From: Erythrobacter ramosus
Lineage (GTDB): Bacteria; Pseudomonadota; Alphaproteobacteria; Sphingomonadales; Sphingomonadaceae
DNA: 64,000 nucleotides
NCBI RefSeq assembly: GCF_009828055.1
Contig: NZ_WTYB01000001.1
Span: 263,183 to 327,182 of the forward strand
Direction: 5' to 3'
The position numbers and the translations under genes are program-made. Positions 54,995 through 63,793 of the stretch are shown piece after piece. Each line of letters starts with the position of its first letter. Position 1 is the first letter of the stretch. The notes beneath the pieces are model-generated. The model worked only from the letters and a program-made list of their open reading frames with translations, did not search any database and had not been told where the DNA came from.

Positions 54995-57900
54995 TTGCAG
55001 ATCAAAGATAGGGTCCTGCGCTTTAGTGCAACCGACTTGGTCAGCCACCTCAATTGCCGGCATTTGAGCGCTCTCGAACACGCTGTCGCCAAAGGCGACT
55101 TGGAAAGGCCCAAGTTCTTTGACCCCTTGCTTGAAGCTTTGTGGGAGCGTGGGGCCAAGCACGAGCAAGGATACGTGGACCACCTGTCATCGCTCGGGCT
55201 GAATGTCGTCCAAATCGACGGTGTTGAAGTCACGGACGAAGCCGTCGCTGCGACAGCTGACGCCATGAACGCTGGGGTCGAAGTGATCGTTCAAGGTGCT
55301 CTGCGCTCCGGAGTGTGGGTGGGACGAGCCGACATTCTGCGGAAAGTTGATACGCCGAGTGATCTGGGTGCCTGGTCATATGAAGCAGCCGACACCAAGC
55401 TTGCCCGGGAGACCAAAGGCGGCACCGTCCTTCAGCTGTGCCTCTATTCCGAGCTGATCGCCAAAATCCAAGGAGTCATGCCTGAGTTCGCGCATGTCGT
55501 TCCGCCTTGGACTGAGTTCGTACCCGAGCGTTATCGCATTGCCGACTTTGGCGCCTACTACCGGCAGGTTAAAGCTGGAATGTCGGCTAGTTTCGCTGCT
55601 GGCGGCCCCCAGGGCACATACCCGGACCCGGCGGCGCATTGCGATATCTGTGTGTGGAGCGCTCAATGTTCCAAGCAACGACGCGATGATGATCATCTGT
55701 GTCTGGTTGCCGGCATTTCGAGCATGCAGATCGCCCAGCTAAAGGACCATGGCGTTACGACTGCTACGACATTGGCGGAGCTGCCTTTACCGCTGCCCTG
55801 GAAGCCGGAGCGCGGTTCGAAAGAATCGCTGGCGCGGGTCCGCGAACAGGCTCGAATCCAGATCGAGACCCGCGATGCAGGTGAGCTGCGCTATGAAATG
55901 CTGGCTCCGGTGGCGGGTTTCGGCCTCAATTGTCTGCCTGAACCCTCGGAAGGCGACATCTATCTCGATTTCGAAGGCGATTCCTTCGTTGGCGAACACG
56001 GCCTCGAATATCTCTTGGGCTTTCACTTCTTCGAGGACGGCGAGATCCGATATCGCGGCCTTTGGGCATTCGATCGTGCGGCCGAGAAGTCTGCGTTCGA
56101 GACCTTCATCGATTTCGTCCTCGAACAGCTCGAGGCCCACCCCGGCCTCCATGTCTATCACTACGGCGGTTACGAGACTGGCGCGCTCAAACGCCTGATG
56201 GGGCGCTATGGTACGCGCGAAGATGAACTCGATCGGCTGCTGCGGGGTCAGGTCTTTGTCGACCTGCTGAGCGTCGTTCGTCATTCGCTGCGGGCCGGCG
56301 TCGAGAGCTACTCCATCAAGAGGCTCGAGCCGCTCTTCGGGTATGTGCGCGATGCAAGCCTGCCCGATGCCAATCTGGCCCTCAATCGTCTGCAAGTGAG
56401 CCTTGAACTAAACGATGCCAACGGGATCCTGCCGCAAGACAAGGATACTGTTGAAGCCTATAACCGGGACGATTGTGTCTCGACCCGCGTCTTGCGCGAC
56501 TGGCTCGAAGGCGAGCGGGCCAAGCTCATCGCACAGGGCACCGAGATCACAAGACCGGAGCCGGCAGATAGCGCACCAAGCGAGAACTTGGCCGAATGGC
56601 TCGAAATCATCGGACCGCTTATCGAGCAGTTGGTTGCCGATGTCCCGGTTGATCCTGCTGAAAGAAGCAGCGAACAGCATGCGTGCTGGCTACTCGCCAA
56701 TCTCCTCGAATGGCACCGCCGCGAAGAAAAGGCGACCTGGTGGGAGCTCTTCCGTCTCCGCGATCTTTCAGCAGACGAGCTGCTCGATGAGCGCGCGGGT
56801 CTGGCGGGACTGACTTTTATCGAGACTGTGGGCGGAACAGCGAAATGTCCGATCGATCGATACAGTTTCCCTGCCCAGGAAGCCGATATCCGGCCTGAGA
56901 AGAGCGTAAAAGCACCCGGCGGGCAGAGCCTCGGCACTGTCGAGGACATCTCAAGAGAGAACCGGACCATCGACATCAAGAAGACGTCGGCCATGGCGGG
57001 CGAGCATCCTGAAGCATTGTTCATCCACGAGTTCGTATCCTCCAAGCCGATGCAGGAGTCGCTCGTTCGCCTCGCGACTTACGTTTGTGAAAACGGCATG
57101 ACCGGCGGCGACTCCTATGGCGCGGCGCGCGACATGCTGATGCGCGTTGCCCCGCGGGTCGGCGAAGATGCCGCATTGCGCCTGGACGGCGAGAAGCCAC
57201 TGGACGCTGGTGTTCGGATAGCTCCGCTCATCGCCTCCGGCGTGCTGCCAATTCAGGGGCCTCCTGGCACGGGCAAGACCCACACCGGCGGTCACATGAT
57301 CTGCGAACTGGTCAAGCAGGGCAAGAAGGTCGGCATAGTCGCCAATGGTCACGAAGTGATCCGCAACCTGCTTAACAAGACCATCGAGGTCGCAGAGGAA
57401 ACGCACACGCCGCTCGTCTGCATTCAGAAGCCCAAAGGCGGTTCGAAAGAGGATGCGACCGACCGGTTGCGTTTCGCCAAGAAGAACAACGCTGAGGTTT
57501 ACGCCGCACTGCAGGCGGATTGCAGCGTCGCCGGTGGAACGGCCTGGCTATGGTCGGATGCGGCTGCCTTCGAGTGCCTCGATGTCCTTTTCGTTGACGA
57601 AGCGGCTCAGATGTCGCTCGCCAACGTTCTCGCCGTCTCACAAGCAGCCAAGACCGTGATCCTGCTGGGCGATCCCCAGCAACTCGATCAACCGATGCAG
57701 GGAAGTCATCCCGATGGCACGGGGTGCTCAGCGCTTGATCACCTGCTTTCCGGCAAGCAGACGATTGGGCCTGACGAAGGCCTGTTCCTCGATGTGACTT
57801 GGCGCTTGCACCCGGATATCTGCGCTTTCACATCGGAGCTCTTCTACGAGGGCAAACTGACTTCGAAGGAGGAGACAGCCGGTCAGCTGATCAAGACAAG

Positions 57901-58393
57901 TGGTATCGCAAATGGGACGGGGCTTCGCTTTGTGCCAGTCGAGCACAAGGGCAATCAGAACTGTTCGCCCGAGGAAGCCGATGTCATCGCGGAGCTGGTC
58001 AGTGAAATCCTGGCCCAGGGCGCCACGTGGATCGATCGAAATGGCAACGAAAGACCGATCGAGATTTCAGACATCCTGATCATCGCACCCTACAACGCGC
58101 AGGTTTTCGAGATTCAGCGCCGCTTGCCCCAGGCGCGGGTTGGAACGGTCGACAAGTTCCAGGGCCAGGAAGCGCCGATTTCGATCTACTCGCTCGCCAG
58201 TTCCTCGCACGCTGATGCGCCAAGGGGCATGGAGTTCCTCTACAGCCTCAACCGGCTCAATGTCGCGACCTCCCGGGCCAAATGCGTCAGTATCCTCGTC
58301 GGCTCGCCGCAGGTCTTCGAAGCGGAGTGCCGCACGCCGCGTCAAATGCAACTTGCAAACGCCTTCTGTCGGTATCTCGAGCGAGCCCAGTGA
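54995..58393 (+). CDS. TM0106-type RecB-like nuclease fused to SF1 (Upf1-like) helicase
   Basis: A 1132-residue fusion. The N-terminal RecB-like nuclease has AADTKLARETKG and an Fe-S-like cysteine set (Cys21 in HLNCRH; Cys216, 219 and 225 in CDICVWSAQC). A YprB-type RNase-H-like region follows (IYLDFEGDSF, later YNRDDCVSTRVLRDWL). The SF1B helicase begins near 720, with P-loop GPPGTGKTHTG (about 756), VDEAAQMS, GDPQQLDQPMQG, DKFQGQE and NVATSRAK. The TTG start is chosen because AGGAG lies 7 nt upstream and homology begins at MQIKDRVLRFSATDL. It would process DNA ends or invading DNA. Convergent with the PLD operon. Confidence 0.9.
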   Translation: MQIKDRVLRFSATDLVSHLNCRHLSALEHAVAKGDLERPKFFDPLLEALWERGAKHEQGYVDHLSSLGLNVVQIDGVEVTDEAVAATADAMNAGVEVIVQGALRSGVWVGRADILRKVDTPSDLGAWSYEAADTKLARETKGGTVLQLCLYSELIAKIQGVMPEFAHVVPPWTEFVPERYRIADFGAYYRQVKAGMSASFAAGGPQGTYPDPAAHCDICVWSAQCSKQRRDDDHLCLVAGISSMQIAQLKDHGVTTATTLAELPLPLPWKPERGSKESLARVREQARIQIETRDAGELRYEMLAPVAGFGLNCLPEPSEGDIYLDFEGDSFVGEHGLEYLLGFHFFEDGEIRYRGLWAFDRAAEKSAFETFIDFVLEQLEAHPGLHVYHYGGYETGALKRLMGRYGTREDELDRLLRGQVFVDLLSVVRHSLRAGVESYSIKRLEPLFGYVRDASLPDANLALNRLQVSLELNDANGILPQDKDTVEAYNRDDCVSTRVLRDWLEGERAKLIAQGTEITRPEPADSAPSENLAEWLEIIGPLIEQLVADVPVDPAERSSEQHACWLLANLLEWHRREEKATWWELFRLRDLSADELLDERAGLAGLTFIETVGGTAKCPIDRYSFPAQEADIRPEKSVKAPGGQSLGTVEDISRENRTIDIKKTSAMAGEHPEALFIHEFVSSKPMQESLVRLATYVCENGMTGGDSYGAARDMLMRVAPRVGEDAALRLDGEKPLDAGVRIAPLIASGVLPIQGPPGTGKTHTGGHMICELVKQGKKVGIVANGHEVIRNLLNKTIEVAEETHTPLVCIQKPKGGSKEDATDRLRFAKKNNAEVYAALQADCSVAGGTAWLWSDAAAFECLDVLFVDEAAQMSLANVLAVSQAAKTVILLGDPQQLDQPMQGSHPDGTGCSALDHLLSGKQTIGPDEGLFLDVTWRLHPDICAFTSELFYEGKLTSKEETAGQLIKTSGIANGTGLRFVPVEHKGNQNCSPEEADVIAELVSEILAQGATWIDRNGNERPIEISDILIIAPYNAQVFEIQRRLPQARVGTVDKFQGQEAPISIYSLASSSHADAPRGMEFLYSLNRLNVATSRAKCVSILVGSPQVFEAECRTPRQMQLANAFCRYLERAQ

Positions 58394-58402
58394 GCTCGCT
58401 CG
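58378..58402. terminator. possible hairpin terminator between convergent genes
   Basis: CGAGCGAGC and GCTCGCTCG form a 9-bp inverted repeat across the end of the nuclease-helicase gene, 20 nt before the PLD gene's stop. There is no U-run, so a true intrinsic terminator is doubtful. Confidence 0.3.
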
Positions 58403-58423
58403 CCGCGGGTGGGTCGCCCCGAT

Positions 58424-60886
58424 CTAACGGCTTTCTAACTGCTGATTGAGCTCGACATAGTGCCGCAGCAGGTTGTCGGTCTCATCTGCCTTGATGCCGA
58501 GTGCAGCGTCGAGCTTACCGACGAACTCAAGTTCGGCCTCCGGATCAAGACGAGGCCAAGCCTGTGTTGCTTTCCAGATGGCAATCGCGCCTTTGGTCAC
58601 GAAGCCGGCAAGCTCGGCTTGTTTGCTGCTCGTCATTGCCATGACTGAGCGCGCAAGCGCCCACCGAGTGAGCGCAACAAGTGCGAAGCAATCGAACGGC
58701 ATTTCGGTTTGGTGCTGTCCGATCGAAATGCGGGACAGTAGGGACGGTTCGGATTTATTGCCCTGCCAGAGCCGTTGCAGGATGCGTCCAACCCGGACGG
58801 CAAAGGCGCGATCGCGGTCGTGTTGCTTGGGCACCAGGTCCAGTGCGAACAGCTCGTCTTTCTTGTCCCCTTCCTTGACCACGAGCGGCCGGCGGCAAGC
58901 CTCGACCATCAGCCGCAAAATGAAGCAAACCTCGGCCGTTAGTTTGCGCGGCGGCGGCGTCTCGTCGGCCACTAGTCGGGCAATGTAGGCCTCGAAGCAA
59001 TCGACAGCTTTCAGGATGTCGAGGCTCTGCCGTTCAGCCTCATCGCGCCGGTATGTGCGAGGTTCGCGGGGCGGTGCGTCCTGGGCACCTCCGTTATCTT
59101 GATCGCCGGGCGGGTCCGAATTGGTATTTCCATCGCCCTCATCGTTTCCATCGCCGCCTTCGGGCACCTCGTCGCGATAGAGTGCGTCATCCTCATTGTC
59201 CGCCTGGCCGATGCCGCGGAGAATGATTCTCAAAAGATTGACCGCATCGGGGTCGTCGAAATTGAGACGACTGCTATCGCCTTTGGACGGTGCGCTTGCG
59301 GACATCGCCTCACGGAAGGCCTCTGGGCTGTCATAGTCGTAGACGACGTGCTCGTCCTCGCCCTCGGTTCCCTTGCCATGGGCCCGGCCAATGGACTTGA
59401 CCGCTTTTGCCGCCTTGCGGCGACTCTCGGGCGTTTCAGAGAAAATGATCGCGGCAAGGCTGGCGAGTTCGAGAAAGTCACCACCCTCGAGTTCGACTTT
59501 CGCGAATGCCGAGCGCAAGCGCTTGTCTCCCAAGCCAGGCGCAGCATGGGTCAAACTCACAGCATCGTTGACGATCACAGCGCTGGTCAGCGCTCCATTG
59601 TTCAGCCGGATACGTGCGATCAGTGGAAACCGGGGCTTTACCGGCAGATCGAGGGCATAGTTGCCACTTCGAACGGGTGAGAAAGCAAACTCACCTTCGG
59701 GGATCACGAGTGCCGCGCCTTCCGGATCGGTAATTCGCTTCGATGGCACCCAGCGGAGACTGCTGCCCGCCGCTTCGATCGTGCCAAGTGGAAGTGGTGC
59801 GCCAGGCTTCGCTTCGAGCAATTCCTTCGTCGGCTCCATCAAGTCGGAACGGTCGATTGTCGAAGATAGATCGAGGCCCAGCAGCTCAAGTCCGGAACCG
59901 GCAGGAAGACGGCGATAGACCGAACACTCGGCGTTGCGCGCCGCGAGGTCTGCGAGACCCAGGGCGTCGTCGGAGCAGTTGGCGCTGCCATAGATGACGT
60001 GGTCCCATTCCTCCGTCTCAATCACGAAGGCCTTGGCATGGATAAAGCGCGCGCCATCGTTGCCGTCGAAAACTCCGGCGAAGCTGACCTGCGGAATGCG
60101 CTGGAGTTGGTCGACCGGGAACTCGGGTTTTTGGGCACTGAGAGCGATGGCTGTCTCATTTGGCTTGAGGGCGTCAATGAGGCCCAACAGGCCTTCGAGC
60201 TTCGCATCCCAATAAGGCGAGAGCACAACGAGCCGGGTAACAGATGCGCTGCCGACAAGATCGACAATTCGGCTCAGCATGCCAGGTCCGCCGCTCGCGT
60301 CCTCGCATAACAGATCGATCAATGTGCCATCGCTGAGCTCGACCGGTCCTTCGTTCACCTCTGTTTCGAACAACCAAGTGGCATCGCGTTCGATCAGGTC
60401 GAGCTTGCGTTTGACCGCTTCGAGGCCCGCATCTCCAAGCCACTTTGAGACGTAATCGAACGCCTTCCGGATCAGCTGGCGGTTGGCGTCCTCGTCCCCA
60501 TCGCTGCGCTTGCGCCACCACTCGAACCGGCCGACGATCTCGCGATTTCTGCCCCAACCTGCTGCGGTCGCATTGGCGGACCCAACGACTACGCAGCCGG
60601 CATCACTGCCAAGGCGGATGCTGATCTTCGGGTGGAACGCGCCAGGCACCGATATCGGCAGCAAGGCATAAGCCGTGCCGGCACGACCAAACGACTCCGG
60701 CGTCTCCGTGATCGCGCGCTGGAGCATATTGGCGTCAGCCATCAATATGTTGTTGTCGCTTCCGTAGGCGCGCAGCCGATGATGGAGCGAGCCATCGTAA
60801 AATGCCGCATCGACCGAATAGGTTGTGACGATCGACGTATGGAAGCCGGTCCGCGCGAGATCTTTAAAGAGGCTGATGCTGTTCAA
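58424..60886 (-). CDS. large PLD-superfamily nuclease with two HKD motifs
   Basis: An 820-residue protein with two HKD-type half-sites: H85-P-K87 with VVVGSANAT, and H283-A-K285 with VIYGSANCS. Together they form one active site, as in PLD nucleases. The middle (about 390-500) is beta-rich and unrecognised. An acidic, Gly/Asp/Asn-rich linker lies near 585-625. The C-terminal ~180 residues form an alpha-helical domain I do not know. The start is TTG with GGAGG 7 nt upstream, overlapping the previous gene by 23 nt. DISARM DrmC is also PLD-like but much shorter. It closes a five-gene operon. Confidence 0.84.
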   Translation of the reverse strand: MNSISLFKDLARTGFHTSIVTTYSVDAAFYDGSLHHRLRAYGSDNNILMADANMLQRAITETPESFGRAGTAYALLPISVPGAFHPKISIRLGSDAGCVVVGSANATAAGWGRNREIVGRFEWWRKRSDGDEDANRQLIRKAFDYVSKWLGDAGLEAVKRKLDLIERDATWLFETEVNEGPVELSDGTLIDLLCEDASGGPGMLSRIVDLVGSASVTRLVVLSPYWDAKLEGLLGLIDALKPNETAIALSAQKPEFPVDQLQRIPQVSFAGVFDGNDGARFIHAKAFVIETEEWDHVIYGSANCSDDALGLADLAARNAECSVYRRLPAGSGLELLGLDLSSTIDRSDLMEPTKELLEAKPGAPLPLGTIEAAGSSLRWVPSKRITDPEGAALVIPEGEFAFSPVRSGNYALDLPVKPRFPLIARIRLNNGALTSAVIVNDAVSLTHAAPGLGDKRLRSAFAKVELEGGDFLELASLAAIIFSETPESRRKAAKAVKSIGRAHGKGTEGEDEHVVYDYDSPEAFREAMSASAPSKGDSSRLNFDDPDAVNLLRIILRGIGQADNEDDALYRDEVPEGGDGNDEGDGNTNSDPPGDQDNGGAQDAPPREPRTYRRDEAERQSLDILKAVDCFEAYIARLVADETPPPRKLTAEVCFILRLMVEACRRPLVVKEGDKKDELFALDLVPKQHDRDRAFAVRVGRILQRLWQGNKSEPSLLSRISIGQHQTEMPFDCFALVALTRWALARSVMAMTSSKQAELAGFVTKGAIAIWKATQAWPRLDPEAELEFVGKLDAALGIKADETDNLLRHYVELNQQLESR

Positions 60887-62417
60887 GGAATGCCTCCCCG
60901 TCGCTGGTCACGCCGTTGCTGTCGAGATAGCCCGCATCCCGCAGGACCCGGGTCAAATTGAACAGCCGAGGGGTTGTGTAGCCGTACTCGCCCAGAAGTC
61001 CCTCGCTGAGCAGGCCATCCTCAACCAGAAAGTGATAGGTGAAGGTTCCTGCGGTGGAGAGTTTCCGCCCCGCAATGATTTGATGATCGATGACAACGTG
61101 CTTGAGCAGGACCGCGGCCAGGGCGTCGCTTGCAGTCTGGCCCTGGGCCAAGTCGAGTGTCCGCAAGATCCCGTCAAGCGACCGGCCATCAGCGCCAGCT
61201 ATTCGTGCGATTATCGGCCTAACCGCGCCGTCATTCTTGGACCATCTTATCCAGAGCATTCCGAGAAGTTTCAAGGCGCTCAACATGGTTTCCGCTGGGG
61301 GCCGCTCTCCGGTGGCCAGGTTCTCAAGGACCGGCTCAATGAGTGCTGTTTCATCGGCATCGTCCGTGGCGGCCAAAGAAGTCGCCCACTGCGACCAGGT
61401 CTGATTTGAAGCCGGAAGAGCCGCGCCGACCACTTGGCGAATTAGCTCCTTGGGCTCTACGCCTGATGGATACTCTTCGCGTTGCAGGCCAATCAGGCCG
61501 TTCAAAGCGCAGGCTAGCGCGACCTGTCCATACTCGTTTGCTTGATACGCGCGCCATCGGTCGATCGTCTCTCCCGGCGGCTGGTAGTCGTGACCATTTG
61601 GCAACCTGCGTGCGTAAAATGCCTGACGCAGATCGTTGAGATTGCCTGGAGCGACGCCCTTCCGATAGAGGTCGAGGATGAGCCAAATCGTCGATCGGCG
61701 CGATTTGGCATCCTTGGACGTATCGCCTGTTCCGATCAGAAAGTCTCGGAGCACCGCTAGTTCAACCGATTGACCAGGGATCTTGGCTGGATGGATGGCT
61801 GCGCCGATGTCTTGAAGTTGCTTGCCGGTTGCTTTCCCAGAGAGCAGCACCGCTTCGATCTCATCAACAATTTGTCCGATGGAACCGGCGAATGCCGAAG
61901 CAATGGCGCCCCCACGCACGGACGTCACCGGGACGGACGATTCAGTGAGCCATTTCATCTCGGTTAGGGTTGGGGCGTAGGCCACGCCATAGTTGCCGCG
62001 CGGTGCTTGCAAGTATGTCTTTCCAGAGGTCCGATCATCCGTGAAGGGTCTGAAATCTATCCCATCTGTCCGAGCGGTTTCCCGATGCTGACTCGCCCAA
62101 TTTGAACCGCCCAGTCCGTCACTTCCTTCCAGGTCATCGACCAGCGTGGCGAGAGCATAGAGTGCCTCGCCGCGCCGCATGAAGATGGCGAACTTTGCAG
62201 GATCGTCTGAGTGATGGAGCTTTTCATAGAGACTGACCAGCCAAGGGAAGTAAGCGTAGTAACGCAACCGGTTCGTAATGTTGGTGATGTTTGGGACCAG
62301 CGACTGGTAAATTCGGATGCTTGTCGCCTGAAGACCGAGAGGATCGAGGCCCATCGTCCAGCTACCGGTCTTAGTCCACAGTGGGTCACCGTCCCGAATT
62401 GTGCCTTCAAACCCCAC
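60864..62417 (-). CDS. unrecognised protein, 517 residues, in PLD operon
   Basis: A GTG-started protein with a very good ribosome site (GGGAGGGG, 6 nt upstream). The N-terminal part (GLDPLGLQATSIRIYQSLVP, followed by ITNRLRYYAYFPWLVSLYEK) recurs in defence-island proteins in my memory, of the DUF6361 kind, but I cannot confirm. The rest is mostly alpha-helical with no catalytic motif seen. Its 3' end overlaps the PLD gene, so the two are translationally linked. I see no transmembrane segment. It could be a DNA-binding or scaffold subunit of the PLD nuclease. Confidence 0.75.
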   Translation of the reverse strand: MGFEGTIRDGDPLWTKTGSWTMGLDPLGLQATSIRIYQSLVPNITNITNRLRYYAYFPWLVSLYEKLHHSDDPAKFAIFMRRGEALYALATLVDDLEGSDGLGGSNWASQHRETARTDGIDFRPFTDDRTSGKTYLQAPRGNYGVAYAPTLTEMKWLTESSVPVTSVRGGAIASAFAGSIGQIVDEIEAVLLSGKATGKQLQDIGAAIHPAKIPGQSVELAVLRDFLIGTGDTSKDAKSRRSTIWLILDLYRKGVAPGNLNDLRQAFYARRLPNGHDYQPPGETIDRWRAYQANEYGQVALACALNGLIGLQREEYPSGVEPKELIRQVVGAALPASNQTWSQWATSLAATDDADETALIEPVLENLATGERPPAETMLSALKLLGMLWIRWSKNDGAVRPIIARIAGADGRSLDGILRTLDLAQGQTASDALAAVLLKHVVIDHQIIAGRKLSTAGTFTYHFLVEDGLLSEGLLGEYGYTTPRLFNLTRVLRDAGYLDSNGVTSDGEAFLEQHQPL

Positions 62418-62453
62418 TTATGCCCCTCCCGAATTTTCCGTTTCCGGTTTGCC

Positions 62454-63068
62454 TCAAGATTTCTTGCGGATCGCGCTGACAAGCTTGTCGAGGATCTTTC
62501 GTGCCGACTGGATGCGATCGAGCGTCTTTACAATAGGCGCCAGTGCTTCCTCGAAATCGTCTTCAGAGAATGCCTTCGCAAGCTCGCTCCGATCGATTGT
62601 TACCAACGCGGCTAGCAGCCCGTCTTTGGGATCGCAGCGGAAACCCATGTCGCGGAGCTGCTCCATTGTCTTGGCTTCGTCCCTGAGCAGCTTTTTCCAA
62701 GCACCGCGCCCGAGCGAGTCTGATGTGATCTCCAGCTGAAGCTGCGATCCGGCAAAGCCGCAGAATGTCCCTACCCAAGTGCTAGGGGGCTCGCCATCAA
62801 GGCAGAAACTTCGATCCAAGTTCACGAAGAGATCGAAATTATCGTCTTCATCATTTGCGATCCGCCATTCGGGCGGAGCCAGCCAGATCGGGCTATCGAG
62901 CTCGGTGCCGATCTTGCCTTCCCATCCAAAGGCACGCCGGCGATCGTCGAGCAGCTCCGCCACAGCGCGGCCTAAATGTGCGTCCATGGCATTCTGAGCG
63001 TGGCGGATCGCAGATTCTAGCTCATCGATATGAAGAACGATGACTGATCCGACATCACCTTCTGACAT
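62454..63068 (-). CDS. unrecognised protein, 204 residues, in PLD operon
   Basis: A 204-residue acidic protein (MSEGDVGSVIVLHIDELESAI at the start; mid segment WLAPPEWRIANDEDDNFDLF; C-terminal helix-rich EEALAPIVKTLDRIQSARKILDKL). I know no domain. AGGAG lies upstream of the ATG with acceptable spacing. It is 12 nt after the nuclease gene and 36 nt before the 517-residue gene, so the operon is continuous. It may be an accessory or inhibitor subunit. Confidence 0.68.
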   Translation of the reverse strand: MSEGDVGSVIVLHIDELESAIRHAQNAMDAHLGRAVAELLDDRRRAFGWEGKIGTELDSPIWLAPPEWRIANDEDDNFDLFVNLDRSFCLDGEPPSTWVGTFCGFAGSQLQLEITSDSLGRGAWKKLLRDEAKTMEQLRDMGFRCDPKDGLLAALVTIDRSELAKAFSEDDFEEALAPIVKTLDRIQSARKILDKLVSAIRKKS

Positions 63069-63080
63069 CTCAATGCACTC

Positions 63081-63782
63081 CTAGAATCTGCTGACGTGGT
63101 CGCCGAAGGCGGCAATGAACTGTGCGATGAAAGTCCTGCTATCATCGGCTGACTTACTGGCGACACGGGCGGCAAGGGCGACGTCACTCCACGACGTTGA
63201 ACTGACTTCGGCAATTGGACTGCGGAATGGTGCGAGCAGCACGACAAAGGCTTTGGCCTTCCGCAGCGTTGCACGTCGATTGATCGAGACGAGATAGCGT
63301 TCGAGCTGCTTGCGCCCCATTAAAGCGTCAATCTTGACTTCGATCCCGACCACGTAGCCTTTGGTTTCAACAACCAGATCGACGCGATCAGTCCGGTCAC
63401 CGATTGGGCATACTTCTGTCGAGATCTGATAGCCGCCGCGAAGCTCGTCGTCCCACGCGATCCCTTCAATCGCGATCTGAAGATACTCGGCCAGGAACCT
63501 CCGCGAGGCATCCCCACCGAAGGCTGTTTGCCAAAGACCTGCAAGCGCAGCCGCGTTTCGAACCTCATCGCGTTTAAGACCCGCAATGGCCCAGGGGTTC
63601 ATCAGTCCCCCTGTGAGTTTGGCGCGTTCGAGAGGCTGCCTCAATTTGACTAGCGCTTCGGCTAGCCTCTCGAGCGAATAAGTCTGTTTTGCTGCTTGAG
63701 GAAATGTTCTCGGAAGAACTGGGGCAATCGCAGCAAATGCCATCTCCAGTCGTTCGGCGGAAATGGACTCGATTTTTGTCAC
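63081..63782 (-). CDS. PD-(D/E)XK nuclease-superfamily protein
   Basis: A 233-residue protein with a PD-(D/E)XK core near 115-175: DRVDLVVETKG, then GIEVKIDALMGRKQLERYL, giving the Asp, the E-V-K triad and a following Gln. This resembles the PDDEXK_4 group often found in defence loci. The N-terminal ~100 residues are helical and not recognised. GTG start with GAGGA upstream. It lies 12 nt after the HipA-like fragment and 12 nt before the 204-residue gene. A nuclease subunit of the operon is likely, but the target is unknown. Confidence 0.82.
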   Translation of the reverse strand: MTKIESISAERLEMAFAAIAPVLPRTFPQAAKQTYSLERLAEALVKLRQPLERAKLTGGLMNPWAIAGLKRDEVRNAAALAGLWQTAFGGDASRRFLAEYLQIAIEGIAWDDELRGGYQISTEVCPIGDRTDRVDLVVETKGYVVGIEVKIDALMGRKQLERYLVSINRRATLRKAKAFVVLLAPFRSPIAEVSSTSWSDVALAARVASKSADDSRTFIAQFIAAFGDHVSRF

Positions 63783-63793
63783 CCAGATCCTCG

